Position numbers and translations under genes: made by a program
Shown here: one piece after another, positions 7,641 to 17,569 of the stretch
Layout: each line of letters begins with the position of its first letter
How positions within the stretch are numbered: position 1 is the stretch's first letter
Source of the DNA: Planctomycetota bacterium
Lineage (GTDB): Bacteria; Planctomycetota; Phycisphaerae; Sedimentisphaerales; Anaerobacaceae
Assembly (NCBI GenBank): GCA_030605475.1
Contig: JAUWIG010000040.1
Coordinates: forward strand, 1 to 64,000
Length of the DNA stretch: 64,000 nucleotides
Reading direction: 5' to 3'
Notes under the pieces: model-generated
What the model saw: only the letters and a program-made list of their open reading frames with translations
Told to the model about the DNA's origin: nothing
Databases searched by the model: none

Positions 7641-7671
7641 ACAGGAGTCAAGAGACAAGGGTCAGAAGTTG
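7641..7671. repeat. Short heptamer tract (GTCAAGA type)
   Basis: Units gtcaaga, gacaagg and gtcagaa lie between the rhomboid and ArfB-like genes. A TTG-started extension of the next gene would be translated from this repeat, which argues for the downstream ATG at 7702. Confidence 0.6.
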
Positions 7672-7701
7672 GAATCAGGCGGGTCTTTTGAAAACAGGGC
7701 T

Positions 7702-8121
7702 ATGATTGAGATTAGAGATGGCATTGTTATTAGTGAGGAGGAGCTTGTTTTTAAGTTCTCTCGCAGCGGGGGGCCGGGCGGGCAAAATGTCAACAAGGTC
7801 AATACACGGGTGACGCTGCTGCTCGACGTGGCAAAGTGTGAGAGCTTTTCCGATGTACAAAAAAAGCGAATACTCAAACGGCTTGCAACAAGAGCGAACA
7901 AACAGGGCGTTGTAAGAGTCGTTTCGCAAAAGTATAGAACACAAAAAGCAAATCGTGCGGCTGTGGTCGAGCGATTGGGGGAGTTGTTGAGAGGGGCACT
8001 AAGAAAGAGAGCTGTGCGGAAGGAGACAAAAGTGCCGGAGTGGGCTCGCCGAAAGCGATTAGAAGAAAAAAAGCGGCGGAGTCTCTTAAAGCGACAGAGG
8101 GCCTTTTCAATTGATGATTGA
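7702..8121 (+). CDS. arfB: ArfB/YaeJ-like peptidyl-tRNA hydrolase (GGQ release-factor domain)
   Basis: 139 aa from the ATG at 7702; an upstream TTG (7669) would only add repeat-derived residues. It has the release-factor catalytic motif in FSRSGGPGGQNVNKVNTRV, with GGQ near residue 35, and a basic C-terminal tail rich in Lys/Arg (WARRKRLEEKKRRSLLKRQR) that in ArfB enters the empty mRNA channel. ArfB-type proteins rescue ribosomes stalled on non-stop mRNAs by hydrolysing peptidyl-tRNA. No stop-codon recognition domain is present, consistent with rescue rather than normal termination. Confidence 0.9.
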   Translation: MIEIRDGIVISEEELVFKFSRSGGPGGQNVNKVNTRVTLLLDVAKCESFSDVQKKRILKRLATRANKQGVVRVVSQKYRTQKANRAAVVERLGELLRGALRKRAVRKETKVPEWARRKRLEEKKRRSLLKRQRAFSIDD

Positions 8122-8143
8122 TTATTGGTTAATGATTATTTTT

Positions 8144-8257
8144 GAGATTGCTTCGTCGTCCGCCTGCGGCGGATTCCTCGCAATGACAGGAGGGGACGAT
8201 TGAGATTGTCTCGTTGGTACGCTCCCGGCAACGACGTATAGGAGTCAGTAGTCAGTA
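8144..8257. repeat. Dispersed GAGATTGCTTCGTCG...CTCGCAATGACA repeat plus heptamers
   Basis: At 8144-8188 there is a GAGATTGCTTCGTCG...CCTCGCAATGACA unit with an internal hairpin (CCGCCTGCGGCGG). A second diverged unit (gagattgtctcgttgg...caacgac) follows at about 8201-8236, then AGTCAGT heptamers to 8257. Such units are common in sediment and groundwater bacterial genomes. Confidence 0.7.
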
Positions 8258-8294
8258 GGTGAAAGAGGGAAATTCAAATCCAGGATAAGTTTCT

Positions 8295-11200
8295 ATGGCA
8301 GTTCAATTTATTCTCGGCAGAAGCGGGACGGGTAAGACCAGCTATTGTATAAAGGCGATAGTTGAAGCTTTGCTGGTGGCGACCGATGGCCAGCCGTTGA
8401 TTCTGCTGGTTCCGGAACAGGCAACCTATCAGGCTGAGCGCGCAATCCTGTCTGATAAAAGAATATCCGGCTACAACAGATTAAATGTGCTTTCGTTCGA
8501 CCGTCTTCAATTTTTGCTGTCGGGTAAAAATACGGCGAGGTCAAGTCTTTCGCGGATAGGCCAACAAATGATAATCCACAGGATTCTGCGGGACAACAGC
8601 AGCAAATTAAAGGTCTTCGGGTCATCAGCGAGCTGGCCTGGGGTGGGGCGACAAATGGCTAATACCGTTGCTGAACTGCACCAGTATGCCAAGGCGCCGG
8701 AAGATATCGACCGGTTGCTGAGCGAATTGCAGGAAGATGAACATAATAATTTAGTCTCGCTGAAATTTGCCGATGTCGGGCTGGTCTTTAAAGAATATCT
8801 GAAGTTTATCGAGGGTAAATTTGTCGACCCTGATATTCAACTGAACGTTGCCCGGCGAGCGGTGGCGGAGTCGGGTCTGGCTAAAGGCGCAAAGCTGTGG
8901 GTAGATGGGTTTGCCGGCTTTACGACGGCTGAGCTTGCAATACTCGCTGAGCTGCTGAAGGTCGCGTCGGATGCACAAATTGCCCTTTGTCTGGACCCGT
9001 CAAAAATTGATTTGACAAATCCCGATGCTGCAAAGCCGGACCCTGTCAGTTTGTTCAATCCGACCGAGCGAACGTACGCCGAGCTTATTGAGATGGTCAA
9101 AAAATGTAAACTCCAATTGGCTGAGCCGGTAATCCTTGATGAGGCAGTTAGATTCTCTTCCTGTCCGCAGCTTGGTCATATCGAGCGGAATGTATTCGAG
9201 TTGGAAACACCAAAAATACCGGCGGCAGATAATATTCGGATTATATCGGCGCCGAACGCTCGTGCTGAAGTGCAATTCGTTGCGAGGCAGATACTCGAAT
9301 TGGTTAAAGAGAGAAACTATCGGTATCGTGACATCGCGGTTATCGCATCAGATATCGACAGGTATCAACACTATGTAAGGGCTTATTTTGAGGACTATGG
9401 TCTGCCGTTTTTTATCGATAAGCAAAAATCCCTGAGTCAGCATGCGGTTATCGGCCTTATCTGCTCGGCCTTGCAGGTGGTAAGCGGTGGTTTTTCCCAC
9501 AGTGATGTTTTTGCGTATCTTAAAAGCGGCCTTGTGTCAATAGAACGCTATGATATCGACCCCGTTAGAAATTCCGCGAAGGGGGCTAAAGCTGAAGAAG
9601 GGAAGATTTTTAGCGGGGTTGATTTGCTGGAAAATTACTGTCTTGCGTTTGGTATAAATGGAAACGACTGGCAAAGCGAAGAAGACTGGCGTTTTCAAGG
9701 CGAACAAGACCAACAGTTCGACGAGGAACGGATAAACCAAATCCGGCGAGAAGCCGGTGGGCCTTTGCTCGAACTTCGAGACAAGCTTTGTCCCATTGGC
9801 AATCCGGCGAAGACGATTAGTGCCGAGGAATTCACGCGGGTTATTTTTGATTTTCTCGATGGTCTGGGCGTCGGTGAGAGAATTGCCGAGTGGATTGAAG
9901 AAGCTGTCGAGCTGAAGAATTATGCAACTGTCAATGAACATCGGCAATTTTACGAAAGATTAGTGGATGTATTTGACGAACTTGTCGAAGTTTTTGCCGG
10001 TCAGGAAATGACATGCGCAGATTTTCTTGCGATTATCAATTTGGCTTTTTCGCAGTTGACGTTGGCTTTTATTCCGCCGACTTTAGACCAAGTCCTTGTC
10101 GGCTCTATTGAGCGCAGCCGGCATCCTGATTTGAAAGCGGTTTTTCTAATCGGGTCTACTCAAAAGCAATTTCCAGTTCCGGTTATTTTTGAGAGCATAT
10201 TAACCGATGAGGACCGGAAAGCCGCTGAGAAATCGGAGTTTTCGCTGGCGGCGACAGTTAGTCAGAAGTTAGTGGAGCGTCAATATTTAGCTTACATTGC
10301 ATTTACGCGACCATCGGAATTTCTGTGTGTAACGTATCCTCTGGCTGATGATAAGGGCAGCGCCACGGTCCGCTCACAGTTCATAGCCAATTTAGAATCG
10401 CTGTTTGAAAATCTGAATGAAGAATCAATCGCAGGTAAACAAATCGATATTGAAAATGTTCACAGCGAAACTGAGCTTGTTGATTTGCTCTGTAGCCAAT
10501 TAGGAAAAGATGTATTTCGTGACTCGTGGCTTGTGACTCGTGACTTGCTCCGGGCTTCTCGTGAGCGGCTCGGTGAGTTATTGAATGATATTTGCGCCGA
10601 TGGAGAACTTGCAGAGTTGGGGGCGACTGTTCGGTCGGCGATAAGTTACGATAATTGCGCGCGGCTGGATAAACAAATAGTCAAAAAGCTCTTCGGCCGA
10701 CAGATAACAAGCTCGGCGACAAAGATAGGCACTTTCGCAAGATGTCCGTATCAGTATTTCGCCAGATATGTATTAGAACTGAAAGAGCGGGAAGAGTTTA
10801 AGTTTGAGCCGTTAGATGTGGGCATTTTTTATCATCGTGTTCTGGACGCACTATTAAAGCAACTTAACGCGAGAAAAAAAGATTTTGCAACGGTTCAGGA
10901 TGATGAGCTGTTGAAGCTTTTGAGGGGAGAAATATCAAAACTTGTCCAAACAGATTCGTTTGTATCACACTTTGCCCGTCACAGCGCTCACAATGAATTT
11001 ATCATAACCTGCGCCAGCGAAACAGTTGAGGACTGTGTCCTGGCAATTGCGGAAATGGTGCGTGCGGGGAGCTTTAAGCCAGCGCTATCGGAGGTCTCAT
11101 TCGGTGAAGTAAAGGATAGCGTTGACAATCTTGGTGAATACAAAATCGGGCTTTCGGCCGGCCGGGGACTGTTTTTGAACGGCAAAATCGACCGGCTTGA

Positions 11201-11822
11201 TATCGCAAGCCTCGATGATGAAAAAATCGCGATTGTTTTCGATTATAAGCGCAGAGATAAATCCTTTAGCTGGGCAAAATCCTACTATGGGCTGGATATG
11301 CAACTGCCAATTTATATTCTGGCTGTTCGCAATGCAACTCACTCAAAAATAAAAAACACAGTGGGGGCATTTAATATGCCGGTTGAAGTAAGCCCTAAGA
11401 AATCAACAATTGATGAATTAGCAAAGAAAGCGCGAAGCTTTGATTATAAAGCAAAAGGTATATTCAACGGCGAATTTTTCCAGCAGCTTGACAAGGAAGC
11501 TTTGAAGGATAGTGAATTCTATAATTTTTACGTTACGAAGGACAGCGAGCCCTACGGCAATTATGAAAAACGAGGGGTATTGAAACCTGCTGACTTTGAA
11601 AAAGTTCTTAGATTTACCGAGCGAAAAATAGTTCAATTGGCGGAAGAGATACTCTCCGGCAAGATTGACGTAAAGCCATACAGGCTTGGCACCGAGTCGC
11701 CGTGCAGTTATTGCAAGTACAAGTCGGTTTGCCGATTTGACTGGCAGATAAATGACTACGAGCCTTTGGTGTCGCTAAATAAGGTTCAGGTTCTTGAGAA
11801 GGCGTGGGTGGCTGATGGCTGA
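8295..11822 (+). CDS. addB: AddB-type helicase-nuclease subunit
   Basis: 1175 aa. It starts MAVQFILGRSGTGKTSYC, the Walker A of Firmicute-type AddB. The C-terminal RecB-like nuclease has AIVFDYKRR (D-x-K active site). Cysteines at RCPYQYFARYV (about residue 816) and SPCSYCKYKSVC (about 1134-1143) match the four Fe-S ligands of AddB. With AddA it processes double-strand breaks for recombination. The addA ATG lies 8 bp before this stop. Two insertions look repeat-derived: about residues 421-441 (DPVRNSAKGAKAEEGKIFSG) come from a 61-bp palindromic element, and about 741-752 (DSWLVTRDLLRA) from CGTGACT heptamers. Both keep the frame. Confidence 0.93.
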   Translation: MAVQFILGRSGTGKTSYCIKAIVEALLVATDGQPLILLVPEQATYQAERAILSDKRISGYNRLNVLSFDRLQFLLSGKNTARSSLSRIGQQMIIHRILRDNSSKLKVFGSSASWPGVGRQMANTVAELHQYAKAPEDIDRLLSELQEDEHNNLVSLKFADVGLVFKEYLKFIEGKFVDPDIQLNVARRAVAESGLAKGAKLWVDGFAGFTTAELAILAELLKVASDAQIALCLDPSKIDLTNPDAAKPDPVSLFNPTERTYAELIEMVKKCKLQLAEPVILDEAVRFSSCPQLGHIERNVFELETPKIPAADNIRIISAPNARAEVQFVARQILELVKERNYRYRDIAVIASDIDRYQHYVRAYFEDYGLPFFIDKQKSLSQHAVIGLICSALQVVSGGFSHSDVFAYLKSGLVSIERYDIDPVRNSAKGAKAEEGKIFSGVDLLENYCLAFGINGNDWQSEEDWRFQGEQDQQFDEERINQIRREAGGPLLELRDKLCPIGNPAKTISAEEFTRVIFDFLDGLGVGERIAEWIEEAVELKNYATVNEHRQFYERLVDVFDELVEVFAGQEMTCADFLAIINLAFSQLTLAFIPPTLDQVLVGSIERSRHPDLKAVFLIGSTQKQFPVPVIFESILTDEDRKAAEKSEFSLAATVSQKLVERQYLAYIAFTRPSEFLCVTYPLADDKGSATVRSQFIANLESLFENLNEESIAGKQIDIENVHSETELVDLLCSQLGKDVFRDSWLVTRDLLRASRERLGELLNDICADGELAELGATVRSAISYDNCARLDKQIVKKLFGRQITSSATKIGTFARCPYQYFARYVLELKEREEFKFEPLDVGIFYHRVLDALLKQLNARKKDFATVQDDELLKLLRGEISKLVQTDSFVSHFARHSAHNEFIITCASETVEDCVLAIAEMVRAGSFKPALSEVSFGEVKDSVDNLGEYKIGLSAGRGLFLNGKIDRLDIASLDDEKIAIVFDYKRRDKSFSWAKSYYGLDMQLPIYILAVRNATHSKIKNTVGAFNMPVEVSPKKSTIDELAKKARSFDYKAKGIFNGEFFQQLDKEALKDSEFYNFYVTKDSEPYGNYEKRGVLKPADFEKVLRFTERKIVQLAEEILSGKIDVKPYRLGTESPCSYCKYKSVCRFDWQINDYEPLVSLNKVQVLEKAWVADG
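9559..9619. repeat. CCCCGTTAGA palindromic element inside addB
   Basis: Left arm ACCCCGTTAGAAA (9559-9571) and right arm TTTTTAGCGGGGT (9607-9619) enclose 35 bp. It is 61 bp in total, the same size as the moeA copy, and stays open in the addB frame. Confidence 0.85.
10518..10550. repeat. CGTGACT heptamers inside addB
   Basis: Units cgtgact, cgtggct, tgtgact, cgtgact lie in frame and encode DSWLVTRDLL. The same word family (TCACGAG) occurs between genes near 130-150 and 34119-34155. Confidence 0.75.
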
Positions 11823-14800
11823 AGAGAAGATTAAATGGACCGAGCAGCAACGGCGGGCAATCAGGCAGCGCGGCAGCGACGTTTTGGTAACCGCGTCGGC
11901 AGGGACCGGTAAGACGGCGGTGCTGTCCGGTCGGTGCGTCGATATTGTGTCCGACCGAAGCATATGTCCCGATGTTTTAAGTATGCTCGTATTGACTTTC
12001 ACCGAGGCGGCCGCAGAGCAAATGCGCTCGCGGATTGCCGAGCAGCTAAGAGAGGCATTTGCCAAAAGCGGGGCCCCTCACCTTCGTTATCAGCTTATAC
12101 TGCTACAAGGTGCCGATATCAGTACGATACATTCGTTTTGCAAACGGCTCATCACGGAGTACTTTTATAAGCTCGGTCTTGACCCGACTTTCCGCGTAAT
12201 TGACGGCGATGAGCAGAAACTGCTCAAAGCAGAGGTTTTAGAAAGATGTATCGACTGGGCCTGGCAGCAGAGCAATTTACGAGGGGCTCTCGGGCAGCTT
12301 CTCCGCCGGCGAGACCTCCGCGCAGCCGAGGGTTTTGCCGCAAAGATAATAACTTTGAGCGATTTTTTGGACAGCGTAACTTTGCGACGAAAATGGTACG
12401 AGAGGGCGACACTACTCGCAGAAGCTGTCAATCCTCTTACAACCAAATTGGGCGAAAAACAAAAGGAGATTGTTGCAGATAAATTGCGGCATATCCTTGA
12501 GCAGGTTCGTCACGCCCAAAAGCTCTATGAAAATGAGAATACCGGTGGCAACTGGTCAGGGAAATGGGAAGAGAGTTTTGTAAAACCCGTTGCGAAATGT
12601 ATCGAACTTTTAGAGGCCGGCGATTGGGACAGGTGCGCAGAAAAAATAAGAGACTTTGAAAAGCCAAGAGTTTATAGGCCGAAGGAGTTGCCGGAATCGA
12701 TTGCCGGTCTTATACAAAAAACGGTGAAAAAAGCTGTGGACGCGTTCGAAGGACTTTGCGAGCTGGCAATTCTAAATCCAGACTATCTCGATAAAGTCGG
12801 CGGGGCGGTGAGCCTGCAGACGAAAGTGGTTATTGAACTTGTTAAGAAATTCGACCAGTTGTACAGCCAGGCCAAGCGGGCTGTTAACTGTCTGGATTTT
12901 GCCGACCTCGAACATTATGCGTTGAAACTTTTAGCTCTGCCACAGGTAACTGATGGAAATTCTCCAGATGATAAGCCATTACCCTCAGAGACGGCTCTGT
13001 CGCTACGTAGAAAATACAGGTATATATTTGTTGATGAGTATCAGGACATCAATCCCGTTCAGCAGTCAATACTCGATTTGCTTAGTTCCGATGACAACAT
13101 TTTTGTCGTCGGTGATGTCAAACAAAGTATCTATGCCTGGCGTGGAGCTGAGCCGGGGATTTTTCTTGGACGTTTAAAACCAGCGTCACTTGACCCGAAT
13201 AATGCGTCAGATGGCCTGCGGGTTGACCTCAATGCCAATTGGCGCTCTGCCAAAGGCATTCTTGATTTTGTCAATAAGATATTCGGTCGGATAATGACCG
13301 CTTCGTTTGCAAAGATTGATTACGGCGAATCGGCCAAATTGAAGCCGGCACTTGAGGAGGAGCCGGTAGGGGCGATTCGCGAATCGCGTCTACCCATTGT
13401 CGAGCTCCACATACTCGACGAGATAAGCATCGACACAGATTCGGCAGAGCAGCAGAGAAGCGAGTTCACCGAGGATGAAAATCTAAACGCTGTTAGAAAC
13501 TCCAGAACGATTTCCAACGATGTAAACATTGTCAGCGGCCGTCAGCGCCAGGCAGCGATGATTGCCCAACGTATCAGGCAAATGGTCGGGGCGGAGACGG
13601 GCAGGGCGGAATTTCAGATATATGATAAGCAGCAAGATGAAAAAAGAGATGTTCAATACGGTGACATTGTAATATTAATGCGTTCGCCTTCCAAGCGTGT
13701 CAGTGATTATGTGGAAGTGCTTAGATTGGCAGGTGTGCCTGTTAGCTGTGAAGCCGCGGCTGGTTATTTTGAGACGACCGAAATCACCGACTTTGTGAGC
13801 CTATTAAAAGTCTTAGACAATCCTCAGCGTGATATTGAATTGGCCGCTGTGCTGCGAAGCCCGTTTTTCAACGTTAGTGACACTGAATTGGCAAAGATAA
13901 AAATCCACAGTGAGACAGACGAACAACCCAAAAGATTTTACGACTGCGTAGTCGGTTACCGCGACTCTTGTGGGGACGCGAAGCTGGCTGAGAAGCTCAA
14001 AGAGATAGTCGCTGTGATTGAGCAATGGCGGGTGCTTTCGCGACGTGGCAATTTAGCTGATTTGATATGGCAAATCTATCGCCAAACCGGCTACTTATCA
14101 TTTGTTTCGGCTTTAGCGAACGGTCAGGGGCGCAAAGCCAATCTTCTTAAACTGCACGAGCGAGCAATTCAGTTTGAGGGTTTTGCCAGTAGTGCCGGTG
14201 TACCTTCGCTGACGCGGTTTGTTGAATTTATCGAAAAACTTCAGGAAGCAGGGCGGGACTGGGCAGACGCCTCGCCGGAAGCTGAGGTGCGAAATTCCGT
14301 TCGAGTTATAAGCGTCCATAAAAGCAAAGGGCTTGAATTTCCGGTTGTTTTTCTGGCTGAGCTGGACAGTAAGTTCAACAAGAGAGACGTTCTGGACGAT
14401 TTTCTTGCTGAGACAAACGATACGTTGGGGCTGCAAATTATCGACCGCCAGTCAAATAGCAAGCTAAGCTCGCTTGCACATCAGGTTATCGCAGAGCGGA
14501 AAGAAGAGATGTGCTTAGCTGAGGAGATGCGGATTCTTTATGTTGCGACAACGCGGGCCAGGGAGAGACTTATTTTAAGCGCTTCACAAAAGAAGAATCA
14601 TTGCCGGGACATTATCTGCAACGGTTTTTTCTTCGGCGATGAGGCCATTGGCGATTGGCAGCTTCGCGGGTGCCGGAGCCATCTGGAGTGGATTCTCTAC
14701 GGGCTTTGCGACGCGAAGAGTCTGCACAATGCCTTTGAAACGGGCCTGGCGGTGAAAGGTGTTGACGATGATTTATTTAGCTTGAAACTTTACGGGCAGA

Positions 14801-15633
14801 GCGAGCTGCGACAACTCACTGATTTTATCGTCAAACTAAAGACCAGTAAATCAAGCGGGTCTGCTTTGCCTGCAGGTAAATTACAGCCCAAGCCAAGAGA
14901 GTCGAAGCTGCTGTCGCGAGTAAAGAAATCTTTGTGGTGGCGGTACGGGCCTGGTGATGTGTGGAAGCTGCCTGCCAAGCGCTCAGTAACGCAGTTGACT
15001 TACCGCGGAGACGAGTATGTGAGAATCGATTATTCGAGGGCGCTGGAGCGGAGGCCGAAAGCGGTTTTGTCCGCTGATTTAATTGGGCCTGTCGAGGGCC
15101 GACTAATCGGGACGGCCACACATCTTGTAATCTCTCAGCTTGAGTTGGCCAGGCCTGTAACCCGCGAAGCAATTGAAAAGACAAAAGAAAAACTTCTGGC
15201 CAATAACGCTGTAACTGAGGCCGTTGCAGAGTATATTGATACGAGCTCGATAATGACGTTTTTTGAAAGCGAATTGGGGCAGGTAGTTCTTGATGCTGGA
15301 AGTGAGGTCCGACGCGAATGGCCGTTTACGTTCGCTATACCGGCTTGGCAATGGCAATTGGACGGCCCAGAGGAGTCACAATCCACCAATGTTTGCGACG
15401 ATGAGACCATTATCGTTCAGGGCGTAATTGATATGGTGCTTGAGACGCCGGATGGTTTGCTGATAATAGATTTCAAAACCGACAATATAACCGCCGAACA
15501 GGTTGGAAGCAGAGCTGAACTTTACCGTGAGCAGCTGGAGCTTTACAGCAGGGCGGCTGAGGCGATTTTGAAAAAGCCGACGGAAGCTAAATGGCTATAT
15601 TTCCTGGCGCCAGGCTGCGCGATTAAAATTTAG
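11815..15633 (+). CDS. addA: AddA-type UvrD-family helicase-nuclease subunit
   Basis: 1272 aa from the ATG at 11815 (8-bp overlap with addB); the upstream TTG adds a few residues and is less likely. Superfamily 1 helicase motifs: VTASAGTGKT near residues 25-34, FVDEYQDINPVQQ near 405 (motif II), GDVKQSIYAWRGAEP (motif III), and VISVHKSKGLEFPVVF and LYVATTRARERLILS near the end of the helicase part. The C-terminal RecB-type nuclease has LLIIDFKTDN. It unwinds and degrades DNA ends with AddB. Residues about 558-570 (NAVRNSRTISND) derive from a short CCCCGTTAGA-type palindrome. Stop codon is TAG. Confidence 0.94.
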   Translation: MAEEKIKWTEQQRRAIRQRGSDVLVTASAGTGKTAVLSGRCVDIVSDRSICPDVLSMLVLTFTEAAAEQMRSRIAEQLREAFAKSGAPHLRYQLILLQGADISTIHSFCKRLITEYFYKLGLDPTFRVIDGDEQKLLKAEVLERCIDWAWQQSNLRGALGQLLRRRDLRAAEGFAAKIITLSDFLDSVTLRRKWYERATLLAEAVNPLTTKLGEKQKEIVADKLRHILEQVRHAQKLYENENTGGNWSGKWEESFVKPVAKCIELLEAGDWDRCAEKIRDFEKPRVYRPKELPESIAGLIQKTVKKAVDAFEGLCELAILNPDYLDKVGGAVSLQTKVVIELVKKFDQLYSQAKRAVNCLDFADLEHYALKLLALPQVTDGNSPDDKPLPSETALSLRRKYRYIFVDEYQDINPVQQSILDLLSSDDNIFVVGDVKQSIYAWRGAEPGIFLGRLKPASLDPNNASDGLRVDLNANWRSAKGILDFVNKIFGRIMTASFAKIDYGESAKLKPALEEEPVGAIRESRLPIVELHILDEISIDTDSAEQQRSEFTEDENLNAVRNSRTISNDVNIVSGRQRQAAMIAQRIRQMVGAETGRAEFQIYDKQQDEKRDVQYGDIVILMRSPSKRVSDYVEVLRLAGVPVSCEAAAGYFETTEITDFVSLLKVLDNPQRDIELAAVLRSPFFNVSDTELAKIKIHSETDEQPKRFYDCVVGYRDSCGDAKLAEKLKEIVAVIEQWRVLSRRGNLADLIWQIYRQTGYLSFVSALANGQGRKANLLKLHERAIQFEGFASSAGVPSLTRFVEFIEKLQEAGRDWADASPEAEVRNSVRVISVHKSKGLEFPVVFLAELDSKFNKRDVLDDFLAETNDTLGLQIIDRQSNSKLSSLAHQVIAERKEEMCLAEEMRILYVATTRARERLILSASQKKNHCRDIICNGFFFGDEAIGDWQLRGCRSHLEWILYGLCDAKSLHNAFETGLAVKGVDDDLFSLKLYGQSELRQLTDFIVKLKTSKSSGSALPAGKLQPKPRESKLLSRVKKSLWWRYGPGDVWKLPAKRSVTQLTYRGDEYVRIDYSRALERRPKAVLSADLIGPVEGRLIGTATHLVISQLELARPVTREAIEKTKEKLLANNAVTEAVAEYIDTSSIMTFFESELGQVVLDAGSEVRREWPFTFAIPAWQWQLDGPEESQSTNVCDDETIIVQGVIDMVLETPDGLLIIDFKTDNITAEQVGSRAELYREQLELYSRAAEAILKKPTEAKWLYFLAPGCAIKI
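13487..13523. repeat. Short degenerate palindromic element inside addA
   Basis: ACGCTGTTAGAAA (from 13487) faces TTTCCAACGATGT (to 13523). It is a shortened, more diverged relative of the 61-bp family. It is in frame and encodes AVRNS, the same word as PVRNS in the addB copy. Confidence 0.65.
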
Positions 15634-15660
15634 CAGATAGCGTATGGCAGATAGCGTATA
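15631..15660. repeat. AGCGTAT heptamers after addA
   Basis: Units agcagat, agcgtat, ggcagat, agcgtat lie in the short gap between the convergent addA and hydrogenase protease genes. The same word family is in frame inside acsF at 30164-30197. Confidence 0.75.
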
Positions 15661-15672
15661 GTGGAACTTAAT

Positions 15673-16134
15673 TCATATATTCTCAATTTCTCTGAGTACT
15701 AATTCACTGACTTTCGGCAGTATTTGGCTTAATTGGGGAGATAGTTCCGTGCCACAATCGATGTCCTTCGGCTCTACCCCGAAAATTTTGATTTTTGGAA
15801 GAGGGCCGAGCTGGCGAATAGTCTGGAATATGTCTTTGAGGGTTATATCGTGAAGTGAGGTTTTCGGCGGGCTGCCGGTTTCAAAATCCTGCGGGCGGAA
15901 GGAATAAATTTCTCCCGGCCTGCCCCCTGCTTTAACCGCATCGACGATAACGACCTTGCCAGCCTGCTGGATGAAATCAATGAGGTCAAAGCCGGCTGTG
16001 CCGCCATCAAGTAATTCCACGTCCGGAGGCAGTCGCTTTTGCTTAAGATATTCGATGAGATGAACGCCGAAGCCTTCGTCCCTAAGGAGTAGGTTTCCGC
16101 AGCCGATAATAAGTTTGGTTTTCGTTTTAGACAA
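15673..16134 (-). CDS. hyaD: [NiFe] hydrogenase maturation protease
   Basis: 153 aa. Begins KTKLIIGCGNLLLRDEGFGVHLIEYL, the N-terminal signature of the HyaD/HoxW/HycI family with the nickel-sensing acidic residue in LLRDEGFG. The GTAGFDLIDFIQQAGKVVIVDAV segment holds the second acidic ligand region. The enzyme clips the C-terminal tail of the hydrogenase large subunit after Ni-Fe(CN)2CO insertion. It overlaps the large-subunit gene by 8 bp, so it is co-translated with its substrate. The last gene of the long minus-strand run. Confidence 0.93.
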   Translation of the reverse strand: MSKTKTKLIIGCGNLLLRDEGFGVHLIEYLKQKRLPPDVELLDGGTAGFDLIDFIQQAGKVVIVDAVKAGGRPGEIYSFRPQDFETGSPPKTSLHDITLKDIFQTIRQLGPLPKIKIFGVEPKDIDCGTELSPQLSQILPKVSELVLREIENI

Positions 16135-17539
16135 CTCGGAACTTCTTCATCCGGCCATTGGGCTTGATTAGATGAACGGCGCAGGCGAGGCAAGGGTCAA
16201 AGGAGCGCACGACCCTGAGCACCTCAATAGGATTATCGGGGTCGGCGACCGGTGTATCAATCAGTGCTTGCTCCATTGGTCCGCGAATTCCTTTATCATC
16301 GCGTGGAGAAGTATTCCAGGTTGAGGGAACTACGCATTGATAATTTTCAATCTTGTGGTTTCTGATTCTAACCCAGTGTCCGAGGGCGCCTCGCGGGGCT
16401 TCAACCATACCACAGCCATCAGCTGACTCGGGGACTGAACATTCGGTCCAGATTGGCTCATTGAGTTTTAACTGCATAAGCCAGCCTTCCAGAGCGTTGG
16501 CAATTTTTTGTGTCTCGAGTGCGCGAGTGATGTGGCGGTCAATCACGGAGATGCCCTGCTTGTAATCGCCATTTATCCACATCCGTGCTAACGGCCCTAC
16601 TTCGTAAGGGAGACCATCATAGCGAGGGGCCTTTACCCAGGAATACGCGTCCGGCTTATGCGGCTGCGGCTCGGTGACGCCTTCTGTAGGATTCTTTCCC
16701 GAAGTTTTATCTTCATACCAGGAATATTTTACATCCTCGGTTATCTTTGCCGCGTCAACGTCCAGCAGTTTGCCGCCGATATACCTTCCTCGCTTGAATA
16801 ATTTATTTTTGCCGGTGGAATCCAAATCAAAAGTGCCATAGGCCAGGAGATTCTTATGGCCGAGGCCAATCTTTTTGTAATCACTGTAAGCTGAGGCAAT
16901 CGCCATAGCGTCGGGCACATAAGTATTGTTAATGAAATCCTGGACTTTTCGCAGTCGCCACAAGAAGCCGGTAATCTTATCTACGGTCGGCTTTTGGGTC
17001 ACGCCTCCGGGGACAAAGCCAACGTGATGAGGGGCCTTTCCGGCAAAGAGCGCGCGCATTTGGTGAGGGAGCATCCTCATCTTAAGGGCTTCGAGGTAAT
17101 GAGCGACACAGGCATCGTTTACATCCTTAGGTAACCGATAGTCTCCTTTGTAGCGTGGGATAAACGGTGCAGTATCGGGCCCACGGACATAATCCAGGGC
17201 GGATAAATGATAAAAATGCAGTATATGCGAGTGAATGTAATTTGCTCCCACTACCAGATTTCTGATAATGCGGGCATTGTCAGGAGGGGTCACGCCGAAT
17301 GCGTTATCCAGATTATACGAGGCGGCGAGGCCATGAGAGGCGGAACAAACCCCACAAATACGCTGGGTCAGGTGCGGGGCATCGCGTGGGTCCCTGCCTT
17401 TAAGGATGAGCTCAAATCCGCGAAACAGTGTACCCATACTGCGGGCATCAATCACCCTGCCCTGAGCCACCTCTACCTCGATTCCCAAATGTCCCTCGAT
17501 ACGGGTTACCGGGTCAATTACGATTTTTCGTCCTGCCAT
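16127..17539 (-). CDS. hyaB: [NiFe] hydrogenase large subunit
   Basis: 470 aa from the ATG at 17539, chosen because AAAGGA lies 7-8 nt upstream and MAGRKIVIDPVTRIEGH is the usual family start; an in-frame ATG at 17566 would add nine residues. N-terminal active-site motif RICGVCSASH and C-terminal DPCLACAVHL supply the four nickel-binding cysteines. The protease should cut after the His of VH, removing a 14-residue tail (LIKPNGRMKKFRVV). Group 1-like by overall sequence. It oxidises H2 (or evolves it) outside the membrane if carried along by the Tat signal of the small subunit. Confidence 0.95.
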   Translation of the reverse strand: MAGRKIVIDPVTRIEGHLGIEVEVAQGRVIDARSMGTLFRGFELILKGRDPRDAPHLTQRICGVCSASHGLAASYNLDNAFGVTPPDNARIIRNLVVGANYIHSHILHFYHLSALDYVRGPDTAPFIPRYKGDYRLPKDVNDACVAHYLEALKMRMLPHQMRALFAGKAPHHVGFVPGGVTQKPTVDKITGFLWRLRKVQDFINNTYVPDAMAIASAYSDYKKIGLGHKNLLAYGTFDLDSTGKNKLFKRGRYIGGKLLDVDAAKITEDVKYSWYEDKTSGKNPTEGVTEPQPHKPDAYSWVKAPRYDGLPYEVGPLARMWINGDYKQGISVIDRHITRALETQKIANALEGWLMQLKLNEPIWTECSVPESADGCGMVEAPRGALGHWVRIRNHKIENYQCVVPSTWNTSPRDDKGIRGPMEQALIDTPVADPDNPIEVLRVVRSFDPCLACAVHLIKPNGRMKKFRVV

Positions 17540-17569
17540 TACTATATCCTTTGTCGCTGGTTTCATTTA